Assembly (NCBI GenBank): GCA_008330645.1
Contig: VLTN01000007.1
Coordinates: forward strand, 62,001-126,000
From: Cafeteria roenbergensis
Lineage: Eukaryota; Sar; Bigyra; Bicosoecida; Cafeteriaceae
Length of the DNA: 64,000 nucleotides
Direction of reading: 5' to 3'
Below, piece by piece: positions 1-9,178 of this stretch (position 1 is its first letter; every line of letters starts with the position of its first letter). The position numbers were made by a program, and so were the translations under genes. The notes beneath the pieces were generated by a model that did no database searches, was not told where the DNA came from, and saw only the letters and a list, made by a program, of their open reading frames with translations.

Positions 1-702
1 GCGGGCACTGCGGCCGCCACGTCGCTGCTGCGGCCCGCCGCGCTGCTGCGGCCGCTGCGGCCGCCACTGCGCACGGACGGACTGCTTGCGTCACTGGCGC
101 CGCCGGGGTCGCTGCAACGCACGGCGCCCCACGCTGTCGCCCGCTCGCCCCCTCCCGCCGCCGCCACGCCGCACTCCGACCCGGTCTGGGCGCTGGCGGC
201 CGCGGCCGGGATCCGGCCCGGGGTGGCCCCCGCCGACGCCCTGGCGCCCCTCGCGACGCTGCTGGTCCACGCTCAGGCCACGGGCGTGGCCGAGGCGGCG
301 GCGGCCGGCGCGGCCGGCAACCGGTGGCTGGCGGCCACCGTCGCCGGGCTGATGCGAAGTGGCTTTCAGACGTCGGCGGCAGAGCTTGTTCGGTCGCTCC
401 ACCCACAGGGCGCCGACCCTGCGCCCGCGGCCCCGTGGCTGCAGGCCGGGCGGGTCGACGCCGTGCGGTGGCGGTCGCATCTGCGGCTGCGGCGGCCGGT
501 GCCAGCGTTCCGGCAGCGGTTGCTGGCCGGGGTGGACCTGGGGACAGCGGAGCGGCGGGAGGGCGCGCTGCTCTGCCTGCTGGGCGCGGACGAGGATGGT
601 TTGAGCCTCGCAGCGCTGCAGCAGCGAATGGAGGCAGAGGCGGCGGCCGCCGCGCTGGAGCGGGCCAGGCTGGCGGAAGAGCGAATGGGTGCGCGTGCCT
701 GA
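1..702 (+). CDS. C-terminal part of an unknown protein (5' end outside window)
   Basis: Frame 1 is open from the first base of the window to a TGA at 700-702, so this is the last ~233 residues of a longer protein or its last exon. The visible part is Ala/Arg/Leu-rich, with a Pro/Ala-rich stretch at residues ~45-62, then an apparently folded helical section (VWALAAAAGI, LATLLVHAQA, LMRSGFQTSAAELVRSLH) and a charged C-terminal helix ending ERMGARA. I recognise no family or motif. Codon use (strong G/C third positions) matches the neighbours. The real exon start may lie inside the window. Function unknown. Confidence 0.6.
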   Translation, partial: AGTAAATSLLRPAALLRPLRPPLRTDGLLASLAPPGSLQRTAPHAVARSPPPAAATPHSDPVWALAAAAGIRPGVAPADALAPLATLLVHAQATGVAEAAAAGAAGNRWLAATVAGLMRSGFQTSAAELVRSLHPQGADPAPAAPWLQAGRVDAVRWRSHLRLRRPVPAFRQRLLAGVDLGTAERREGALLCLLGADEDGLSLAALQQRMEAEAAAAALERARLAEERMGARA

Positions 703-805
703 CGCGGGCAGACGGCGCGCAGACGGCGCGCGATCAAACGACGCGCTGCGGCAGAGTGGGGCCGTGAGGGGCGCGCGCGCGCGCGCAGGAACCTCTGACC
801 CCTGC

Positions 806-814
806 CGGCAGAGC
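806..814 (+). promoter_or_regulatory. CGGCAGAGC motif upstream of the 901 gene
   Basis: Exact CGGCAGAGC ending 86 bp before the ATG at 901. It is one instance of the recurrent upstream nonamer described in the findings; its promoter role is inferred from position only. Confidence 0.5.
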
Positions 815-900
815 GTCGCAGCTGCAGCCGCGCGCGCACTCGTGTTGCGTTGCGCACACGCCTCCAGAGCCGGCTTCCCCGACCATCGCCAGCGACGCGC

Positions 901-2032
901 ATGGCGGCGGAACTCCCGGGGTCGCGGGTCTTCGCTGACGGAACACCCGCGACTGGCCCGGACTTTGAGTTTGACAGAATCGATGCGCGTCACTGGCGCC
1001 AATTGCTGGAGAGCAAGCCACAGCGCCGCAAGCTCCACCACAACCCCTCGGCGGCGAGCGTGCACAGTCGCGAGGCTGGAAGGCCATGGCGCCGGGCCGG
1101 TGACGCGGAGATCGCTGCTGCCAACGAGGCTGCCAAGGTGAGCGCAGCCCAGCACCGGCCGCGGCAACCCCGCCGCGGCGATCCCGCAGCGTCTCGCGCA
1201 GCCTTTCGGGCGTCCGAGCGCAGCCTCGCTGAGGCGGCGCGGCCTTTCGAGCCCGCTGGCGCGCCGGACGCCGACAGTGGCGCTCGCGCAGTTGTGCGTT
1301 TACGTTTTCGCTTTCGGCTTGCCTTGCCTTTGCAATCGCGCCCCGCAGCCTGAGATGTTCCGCAAGCGGCTGCGCGGGTGGGCCGTGCAGACCTCCAAGG
1401 GCCTGAAGACAAGCTTTGGCGTGGACGTGGACGCGTCTTCGATCCAGAGCAAGCTGGCGGACGCTTGGCGCATTCGCGAGCGGTTGGCGGCGGCAGAGGG
1501 CACGGCAAGGGCCGCGGCCGACGAGGCGGGGGCGCGGCGGGACGCCATAGCAGACGACGCGGCAGACGTGCTGTCCGCGGCCGAGGCTGCCAACGCGGCG
1601 CTGGAAGCGGCCCGGGAGGCGCTCGGCGCGCTGCGGGCGCGGCGGGCGGCGGCCGAAGCCGAGGCTGCGGCGGGGAGCTCAGGCAAGGGAGGGAAGGCAG
1701 CCAAGGGCGGTAAGGGCGGCAAGGCGGCGGCAGAAGCAGAGGCGGCCGCCGCGGCGGAGGAGGAGGCGGCGGTGGGGGCCGTAGAGGCGGCGGAGGCAGC
1801 GGCGGCAGCGGCGGAGGCGGCGGCAGCGCCCCGGCGGCAGGAACTTGAGGCGGCGGAGGCGGCGGCCAGAAGGGCGTCTGAGGCCGCGGACGGCGTCGCC
1901 GACGGAGAGCTGCGGCCTGGCGAGGGGGAGCTGCTGGCGCTGCTGGATGCTGCTCGCGGCTTCCGAATGGCGGCGGCGCTGCGGGCGTTGGGGCTCTCAG
2001 ACCCGCGCGAGCACGACACGCGGCTGGTTTGA
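901..2032 (+). CDS. Unknown coiled-coil protein, two exons
   Basis: Exon 1 runs 901-1137 and exon 2 1349-2032; the 211 bp intron (gtgagc...ccgcag) is phase 0 and joins ...NEAAK to PEMFRKRL..., giving about 306 residues. The N-terminal 80 residues are polar. Around residues 80-125 is a conserved-looking segment (RLRGWAVQTSKGLKTSFGVD, then SIQSKLADAWRIRERLAA) that begins a long Ala/Glu-rich heptad region, predicted coiled coil, interrupted by a Gly/Lys linker (GKGGKAAKGGKGGK). The C-terminus contains LLALLDAARGFRMAAALRAL. I do not recognise the family. The ATG at 901 is preferred because the reading continues into a clean donor site. A G/T-rich tract follows the stop. Confidence 0.6.
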
Positions 2033-2236
2033 CGGCTGCGACGCGGGGCGTGCGTGGCGCGTGAGGTGCGTGTGGTGCGTGTGCGTGTGAGGCGCGGGAG
2101 GCCTGAGATGGCGACGGGCGCTCGCGGCCCAACGGCGAGACACAGAGCGACTCTTGGCAAGCACATCGGAACACGCAGACACACGCGCCTAGGCCAGCAC
2201 GCGGGAGGAGAAGCCCGGGCGCGCTGCTGGGGGGGC

Positions 2237-2833
2237 TCAGGCGGCCGGCGCCTCCTCGGCCGCCTTGGCGGCAGCGGCGGCCGCCTCAAAGGCCTCCTTC
2301 CGGGCCGCGTCCTGCAGCAGGCTCGTGTCCACCTCGGCGGACGGCACGTGCACGTAGCGGACAACGGATCCGCGGATGAAGGCCGACTTGAGCGTGGTCT
2401 GCGGGGCAACGCGGGGGGCAGGGACGGGGGCGGCAGCCATCTGGGATCGGCACAGGCTCGCGCGGCGCCGAGCCCGCGACGGGGCTGCAGGACAGCCTGG
2501 CGTCGGGGCCGAAGCGGCAGAAGGGCGCGAGCTGCGCGCAGCGAGCGCGGCAGGGGGCGCGTGGGCTCACCAGCTGGGGAAAGCGGACAGGGTCCTCCAC
2601 CGAGGTTTCCGTGAGCTTGAAATTGAGGAAATGGTCCACGCTGTGCAAGGTCCCGCGGATGGCGACGCCATTCTTCAGCTCGACGACCACCTCCTTTCCC
2701 ATGAGGGTCTTGAAAAAGGTGTAAAACAGCTGCGGGGGCAGGCCGGCAGCGCACGAGAGCACAAGCCTTGCGCCAGAGCAGCCTTCGGCTCCGCGGCGCC
2801 GCGCAGCGCCGGGACAAGGGCGCGGCTCACCAT
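2237..2833 (-). CDS. LSM2: U6 snRNA-associated Sm-like protein LSm2
   Basis: LSm2 is a subunit of the LSm1-7 (mRNA decay) and LSm2-8 (U6 snRNA) rings. Three exons on the minus strand: 2833-2831 (the ATG alone), 2729-2571 and 2398-2237, joined by introns of 101 and 172 bp (gtgagc...ccgcag), 107 residues in all. Exon 2 encodes Sm motif 1 (FFKTLMGKEVVVELKNGV, IRGTLHSVDHFLNFKL), exon 3 the Sm2 motif (FIRGSVVRYV) followed by the LSm2 hallmark DTSLLQDAARKEA. The only extension relative to human LSM2 (95 aa) is an Ala-rich C-terminal tail. It is divergent with the RsmJ-like gene. The join was set by near-perfect colinearity with human LSM2, whose second residue is the first of exon 2 here. Confidence 0.92.
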
Positions 2834-2950
2834 GGCTCCTGCTCTGGCTCGGGGGCCCTCGGTGTGTCTCGCGTCGCAGGGCGGACCGCTTGCAGCCCAG
2901 CACCGGAGTGGGACGCGGCGGTTGGCCCTGGCTGGCAATTTTTCGGCTGC

Positions 2951-2959
2951 CGGCAGAGC
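2951..2959 (+). promoter_or_regulatory. CGGCAGAGC motif between LSM2 and the RsmJ-like gene
   Basis: Exact nonamer in the 219 bp divergent interval: 93 bp before the RsmJ-like ATG (3053) and 117 bp before the LSM2 ATG (2833). The only exact copy in this interval, so possibly shared. Role inferred. Confidence 0.5.
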
Positions 2960-3052
2960 CTCGCGCGGCAAGGTGGTGCCCTTGCGGCCCGAGAACGCAC
3001 GCTGGCAGGGGAGAGCACCAGGCTGCAAGCGGCTTGCCGCGACGGCTCGCCA

Positions 3053-4120
3053 ATGAAAATCAGTGCGGTGCTTCGGCAGCGGAGTGCATCTCCGAGGGCT
3101 GCTGGGTTGGGCGCCTTTGCTGCGGACCGCTTGGGAGTGCCCGTCGTCTCCTGCGCCTCGGAGCTCCCGGCGTCGTACCGGTCGGCCAAGGACGCCGAGC
3201 AAGTGCGCGCAAAGCTGTCGCCGGCAGACGCGGGCATGCTGTACAGCGGCGGAAGGCTGGTTCTGCAAATTCACGACGAGGAGCTCCGCAGAGCGGACGC
3301 CAGCCGGTCGCTGCTGCCGCAGCTGCGGGACGACGAGCTCGCCACGACCCGAACGCGGCTGACGCTGTTTGACCAGGGCCCTGGGGCGGGCGTCGCGGGG
3401 TCAAGCGGAGCGGCGGCGTGGCTCCAAGCGGCGTCGCCGACGACCGGCGGCGGCGGCGACGGAGCGGTTTCGGCAGAGCATCTCCCGTCGCTGGACCTGT
3501 CGTGGGACGACCCGGCGCTTGCAGTGCGGCTGTCGGACCGGATGGGAAGGGCGTCGGCGCTGGCGCGAGCGGTGGGCCTCCGCGACGGCAGGCAGCTCCG
3601 CGTGCTGGACTGCACCGGCGGGCTGGGCAGGGACGCCCTGTGGCTGGCGGCCATGGGGTGCGGGGTGCGGGTGCTGGAGCGCAGCCCCACGGTGGCGGGG
3701 CTGCTCGCTTGCTCGAGCCGGCTGGCTGCGGCGCAGCCTGTGCTGGGGGACCCCTCCATTTTGGACCGGCTCTCTGTGAGGCAAGCGCCGGCGGAGGCGG
3801 TGCTCTCAACCATGTTCGGAAGGCGGGGGGGTCCCGTGGCGGACGTGGTGCTGCTGGACCCCATGTTCCCGCCGTCGCGAAAGAGCTCCGCGCCGTCGAA
3901 GCACGCGCAGGTGCTGCGCGCCATCGCGGGCGAGGGCAGCGACCAGGACACCGCGGCTCTGCTTAGGGCCGCCCTCGGGCCGGACCTGGCGCGCCGCAGC
4001 CGCGTGGTTCTCAAGGTGCCCAACGCCCACAGCTCCGCTGCCCTGCCGGGCATCCCAGCGCCGGATTTTGCCGTGCCCGCGCGCATGTTCCGGTTCGACG
4101 TGTGGCTGCCGCGGGCTTGA
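3053..4120 (+). CDS. RsmJ-type 16S-like rRNA (guanine-N2) methyltransferase
   Basis: Single-exon protein of 355 aa resembling bacterial RsmJ (YhiQ), which methylates G1516 of 16S rRNA using SAM. The SAM-binding motif I is LDCTGGLGRDALWLAAMGCG (~residues 184-203), followed by RVLERSPTVAGLL, as in E. coli DATAGLGRDAF...RMLERNPVVAALL. Motif IV is VVLLDPMFPPSRKSS (~264-278), matching the RsmJ signature LDPMFP. The end (KVPN...RMFRFDVWLP) parallels the E. coli C-terminus. An Ala/Gly-rich insertion lies around residues 100-145. The ATG at 3053 is chosen because it follows the divergent promoter interval; the N-terminus (MKISAVLRQRSASPRAAGLG) is basic and could target mitochondria. Likely mitochondrial rRNA modification; origin by transfer or from the mitochondrion is inference. 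Confidence 0.85.
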   Translation: MKISAVLRQRSASPRAAGLGAFAADRLGVPVVSCASELPASYRSAKDAEQVRAKLSPADAGMLYSGGRLVLQIHDEELRRADASRSLLPQLRDDELATTRTRLTLFDQGPGAGVAGSSGAAAWLQAASPTTGGGGDGAVSAEHLPSLDLSWDDPALAVRLSDRMGRASALARAVGLRDGRQLRVLDCTGGLGRDALWLAAMGCGVRVLERSPTVAGLLACSSRLAAAQPVLGDPSILDRLSVRQAPAEAVLSTMFGRRGGPVADVVLLDPMFPPSRKSSAPSKHAQVLRAIAGEGSDQDTAALLRAALGPDLARRSRVVLKVPNAHSSAALPGIPAPDFAVPARMFRFDVWLPRA

Positions 4121-4392
4121 CATCGCTACCCCTCCCCCCGTGGCCCAAGGCGTGGCCAGGCTGCAACGCGCCGATCGTCGCTCGAGCCGGTGCCGGGCTC
4201 GGGCAGCGCAGAGTCGCGCCACGCAAGCCCCCCTGCCGCACACGCCCGTCTGCGGCGCTTGTCGTGCCACACACGCAGGGCGCGACGCCCACTCGCTCGA
4301 GCGCGGCAGCGCACGCCGGCACGGACTCGAAAACCTGGACGACAAGGAGTGCAAAACTCGACCCGGTCTGGAGCAGAACCGAATTCGGCAGC

Positions 4393-4401
4393 CGACAGAG
4401 C
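4393..4401 (+). promoter_or_regulatory. CGACAGAGC (one mismatch to CGGCAGAGC) upstream of NEMF
   Basis: Ends 71 bp before the NEMF ATG at 4473. One mismatch to the recurrent nonamer. Confidence 0.35.
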
Positions 4402-4472
4402 TGCGCGGAAAGCTCGTGCGGCGCCAGGCGAAGCACTCGTGCCGGCGCGGCGCGGCAACCGGAGCAGCAGCC

Positions 4473-6440
4473 ATGAAGCAAAAAATGTCGCTGATGGATG
4501 TGGCCGCGGTGGTGGCGGACATCCGGGCCACCTGCACGGGCGGCATGGTGAAAAATATCTACAATGGGCTGTCGTCCAGAACTTTCATCCTGCGCCTGCA
4601 ATCCAAGCGCGTGGGCAAGGCGATGCTGCTCTTCGAGAGCGGGGTGCGGATCCACCCGACGCGGTTCGAGCGCGAGAAGCCTTCCATGCCGTCCGGCTTT
4701 GTCGCCAAGCTGCGCAAACACGTGCGCGGGAAGATGCTCAACTCCGTGCGCCAGCTGGGCCGAGACCGCATCGTGGACCTCGAGTGCGGCACCGGGGACG
4801 GCGTGCACCACATCATCGTGGAGCTGTATGCCGGGGGCAACGTGATCCTGACGGACGCGGGCTGGCGGATCCTGGCGCTGCTGCGCACGGTGGCGCTGGA
4901 CGTGGCGGCCGACGGTCAGGCCACCAAGGTGTCCGCCGCGCGCGGCCAGCGCGGCAAGCGCGGAGGCGCCAAGCCTGGCGCGGCGGACGCGGAGGAGCCG
5001 CGGAACGTGGCTGCGTGGCGCGTGGGGGAGCTGTACCCCATTGCCGCGGCCACGGGCGGCTCTGCCGCGCTGGACGGCGGGGTGGTCGCCGACGGCCCAG
5101 CGGCGGCGGGCGACGCGGTGCCTGCGGCAGCGGCTCCCGAGCCGCGCGCGGCGCTGCCGAGCGTACCCGAGGCGGTGGCACTGCTGCGCGCGGCGCTCGA
5201 CGCGGCCACTCTTCGCCGGGTCAAAAGCCGGAAGGAGCGACGCGGGGCCGCGCTGCGTGCCGCTGTGGTGGGCCGGGCTGCCGGGTCCGCGCTCGCGGCG
5301 CTCGGCCCCGCGGTGGCGGAGCACGCACTCTTGCGCGCGCAGCGGCGCATGGCCGAGGGGGCGGCGCTGCCCGCGTCCTTGCTGGAGGTGGTGTCGCCTG
5401 GCGAGGCGGTGTGTGCCGGGGGCGCGTGGGAGCGCGCCTGGTCGACGCTGCGCGGTGCCGAGGGCGGCGCGGCCTCCGCGTGGCTGCGGGCGGTGGCGGA
5501 GGAGCTGATTGAGGCGGCCGCCGGCGTCGAGTCGCTCCACGCGGCAGCGGCGCGCGACGCGGAGGGCGGGTGTGATCCCGACGCGCCAGCCGGGGAGGGG
5601 GCTTGGCGGCCGCGGGGGGTGCTGCTCGCCAGGCTGACGGCCAAGGCGGCCAGGCTGTGGAACGCGGCAGTGGCCGGCGGCGCCGGGGCGGGCGCAGGGA
5701 CACCGGCCTCTGCCGCGGGTGCCGGTGCCGCGGCCAGCGGAGCTGGCGGTGTCGACGGGCGCAAAGACGCCTCGCAGGCTGACGCGGACGACGAGGACGA
5801 GGACGAGGGCGATGGCACGAGCCGCGCTGTGACCGTCACTGCCCCTGCGAACGGCGTGCTCACAGTGGCGGCCGACGCTGGGTCAGCCGGGAGCGCCGTG
5901 CCCGCCGAGGCCCTGGACGCGATGGAGTGGGTCGACTTCGCCCCCGTTGCGCTGCAACAGCACAGGCAGTGGGCGGGCGCGGCTCCCGGCGCCTCCGTGG
6001 TGCTGCGTGAGGGCGCCCGCGTCTGCGTGGAGCAGTCCGAGACGTTTTGGCCGGCGGTGGATGCGTACTTTGCCCGCACGGAACGGCAGCGGGCGGAGGC
6101 GCAGGCATCCGCCGCCAGCCAGGCGCAGACGGACCGGGTGGACCGTGTCCGTCAGCAGCAGGCGCGCGCCCTGCGCCGCCTGCAGGCGGAGGAACACAAG
6201 TCCCGGATGCGAGCCGCCGCCGTGGAGAGCGCTGGCGGGCTGGTGGACGCCGCGATCAAGGTGGTGGCGTCGGCGCTGGACAGCGGCATGGACTGGGGTG
6301 ACCTGGGGCGCCTCGTGGAGGCGGAAACGGCCAAGGGCAACCCCGTCGCGCGCGCTGTGGTGGGGATGGACCTTGGGGCTGGCCTTGTGTCGCTTAAGCT
6401 GCCTGTGCCGCCGGGGTTCGAGGGCGGCCACGGGCGCGGC

Positions 6441-6471
<31 letters not shown>

Positions 6472-7708
6472 CCGCCGATCGCGATGACGATGACGATGAC
6501 GACGACGACGAGGAGGGCGACGAGGGCGCAGGCGGTCGCGCTGACGCCGGGAGCGTGTCCGGGCTGTCCGCGCTGGGCTCTGTGATGAGCGGCGGCGGCG
6601 CGCACGTGTCGGTGCAGGTGGACGTGCGGCTCACGGCGGCGGCCAACGCCTCGGCCTGGTACAGCAAGGCCAAAGCCGCTCGCGCCAAGGGCCGGCGCAC
6701 CGCCGACGCCGCGGCCGTGGCCGTGAAGCGCGTGGAGAAGGAGGCGGCGGCCAAGGCCGAGGCGGCGCGGCGCCGCCCTCAGGGGGGCTCCGAGACCGTC
6801 GTGGCCGTCCGCAAGCCGGCGTGGTTCGAGAAGTTCGCCTGGTTCATCTCCTCCGACGGCCTCATTATTTGCGCTGGCAAAGATGCGCAGCAGAACGAGA
6901 TGCTGGTGCGCCGCTACCTGCGGCCGCAGGACGTGTACGTGCACGCCGACGTCCACGGGGCCGCCTCGTGCGTGGTCCGCTCGCCGTGCACGGCGCCCAT
7001 CCCGGGCAATTCCATCCCGCGCCGGTCCCTGGTGGAGGCGGGGGCGTTTGCCGTGTGCCGGTCGTCGGCGTGGAAGGCCGCCGCCCCGTCCGACGCCTGG
7101 TGGGTGTTCGCGTCCCAGGTGAGCAAGAGCGCGCCATCGGGGGAGTACCTCCCCACGGGCTCCTTCATGATCCGCGGAAAGAAGAACAGCCTGCCGGTGG
7201 CGCGCCTGGAGCTCGGCATCGCGATCATGTACAAGCTGGAGGGCGACTCCGTGCTGCGCCGCCTCGCGGCGGGCAAGCTGCCTGCGGCCCGCGTGGCGCT
7301 TGCGGAGGCCAGGGCGGGCGGGGACGATGCCGCGGCCGCAGGGCGCGAACAGGGGGCTGCCGGTCGTGAGTCGGCCCCCGCCGCCGCCGCCGCCACGGCC
7401 GCGGCCGCGACCGCCGACTCCGCGGCTGGAGTGGCCTCTGACAGCGACCACGATGACGACGAGGAGGGCGGCGCCGCCTCTGCCGGGGCACGGCGGTCTG
7501 GCCCGGGCGAGGACGAGGAGGGCGCCCTGCCTGACCTGCCAGACCTGCCAGACCTGCCAGGCCTGTCGGCTGTGGGGTCTGGATCGGGCGCCGGGGCGGC
7601 CCTGCCCGCTGCTCTTCGTGCCGCCGCAAGCGGCGGCCAGACAGCTGGGCCGAGTGCCCCAACGGGCAGCACCGGCGCAGATGAGGACGCCGAGGCCGAG
7701 GACCACGC

Positions 7709-7750
<42 letters not shown>

Positions 7751-8921
7751 AGACGAAGACGAAGAGGAGGAGGATGGCACGAGCACTGTGGGTGGCGAGG
7801 CCGGTGCCCGGGCTGGGAAGGCACTACGTCGTCGCGCCCGGCGCATCCAGCAGCGGTCTGGAGGTGCGTTGTCCATGGATGCGGCGCTTGAGCAGGCGGC
7901 CGCGGCGTGGGCGGCCGAGCAGGCGGCCAAGGCGGCCGAGGGCGCCGGTGCGGACCAGGGCGCGGAAGCCTCCGGCGACGATGAGGAGGAGGCCGGAGCG
8001 GGTGCCGGCGCCGGTGCCGGTTCCGCTGCTGGCGGCAAGGGCAAGGGTAAGCGGAAGGGTCGGCGGAGGGGCCGGGAGCTGGACGAGGAGGAGGCGGAGC
8101 TCGTCAGGATTGCCGTGGGCGCTCCCCCTCCCTCCAAGCGGGGCTCGGGCAAGGCCAAGGGCAAGGCCAAGGGCGGCTCCAAGCAGGCAGCTGCTGCCGC
8201 CTCTGCCGGCGGGAAGACGAAGGCGGCCGCGCCGGGCGCCAAGGGCCCGCACGGGGCGGGCCCCAGCAAAGCCGCGCCGCTGCCCCACGAGCGGCGGGAG
8301 CCGCGAGAGCGCCGCTCTCGCTTCGACAAGCCCGTGGTGCTCGCCAGCGCAAGCTCCGCCCCTGACGAGGACGAAGACGAGGACGAGGACCTCAAGGCGC
8401 TGCGTGCAAGCCTGCCCCCCGGGGTGGACGCGGCGGCGGCCGCGCTGGTCGGCGACCCGGTGGTGGTCGAGGAGTCGGCAGGCGGCGTGGCGGAGGCGGA
8501 GGCGGAGGGGGCTGCCCCTGCTGCCGCGGCCGGCGCGACGGCCGACGGCGCGCCCGAGTCTGAGACGCTGCTAGTGGCCGTGGCAGTGGTTGCCCCGTGG
8601 TCGGTGGTCTCCGGCATGCGGTGGAGCGTGAAGCTCGTGCCGGGGCCTGGCAAGCGAGGCAAGGTGGGCAAAGCGGGTATGGCAGCGCTGCTGGATCAGT
8701 GCTCGCGCACGGGCAGCGAGCGGGAGCTCGCGCTGATGCGGCGCGTGGCGGACGACCAGCTGGTGCAGGCCATGGTGGGAGACACGCGGCTGGCGGACGC
8801 GTCGCGCAAGGGAGGCGCCGGCGGCAAGGGCAGCGGCGGCAAGGGCGGCGGGCGCGGCAAGGGCGGGAGCAAGCGCGGCGGGCGCGGCACCAAGGCCAAG
8901 CGCAAGAAGGGCGAGCGGTGA
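4473..8921 (+). CDS. NEMF: NEMF/Rqc2 (Tae2) ribosome quality-control protein
   Basis: NEMF/Rqc2 binds 60S subunits carrying stalled peptidyl-tRNA, recruits the listerin E3 ligase and directs C-terminal (CAT) tailing. The intronless frame gives 1482 aa. Order: NFACT-N with the start MKQKMSLMDVAAVVADIRA and KNIYNGLSSRTFILRL (~1-130); an Ala-rich, less conserved middle; coiled-coil segments (~530-620); NFACT-R (~780-900) with WFEKFAWFISSDGLII, QQNEMLVRRYLRPQDVYVHA and GSFMIRGKKNSLP; and NFACT-C near residues 1366-1450 (WSVKLVPGPGKRGKVGKA). Between these lie long acidic Asp/Glu runs and a Gly/Lys/Arg-rich C-terminal tail, which make it longer than human NEMF (~1076 aa). The ATG at 4473 matches the family N-terminus. 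Confidence 0.95.
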
Positions 8922-8960
8922 GCGACGCTGGCGGGTGCCTGCACGCGGTGCGGCGGGACA

Positions 8961-8988
8961 CGTGTGTGTGTGTGTGTGCGTGTGCGGG
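8961..8988 (+). repeat. GT-rich tract after the NEMF stop
   Basis: A run of GT dinucleotides with a few GC interruptions starts about 40 bp after the NEMF stop. On the transcript strand it is GU-rich, as expected of a polyadenylation downstream element, but could simply be a microsatellite. Confidence 0.5.
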
Positions 8989-9178
8989 TCACGGGAGGAG
9001 CAACGGCGTTGACGCGTGTGCGCGAGGGGACGGCGCATCGATCACACGCTTGCGAGATGCGATTGCGGGCCCAGTCATTTGCACTCACACGATGCATGGC
9101 GGGAGAGCATGCGCACCCTCCCCCCCGCCTCCCGCCGTCACACGCCTGCGCGCCAACAGCCCGAGTGGCTGCACACTC

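Noticed and set aside
990-2174. Long Pro/Arg-rich open frame on the minus strand opposite the 901 gene, and many similar frames elsewhere
   Set aside because: Such frames mirror Ala/Gly-rich genes in GC-rich DNA (few stops), show no domain, and overlap better-supported exons.
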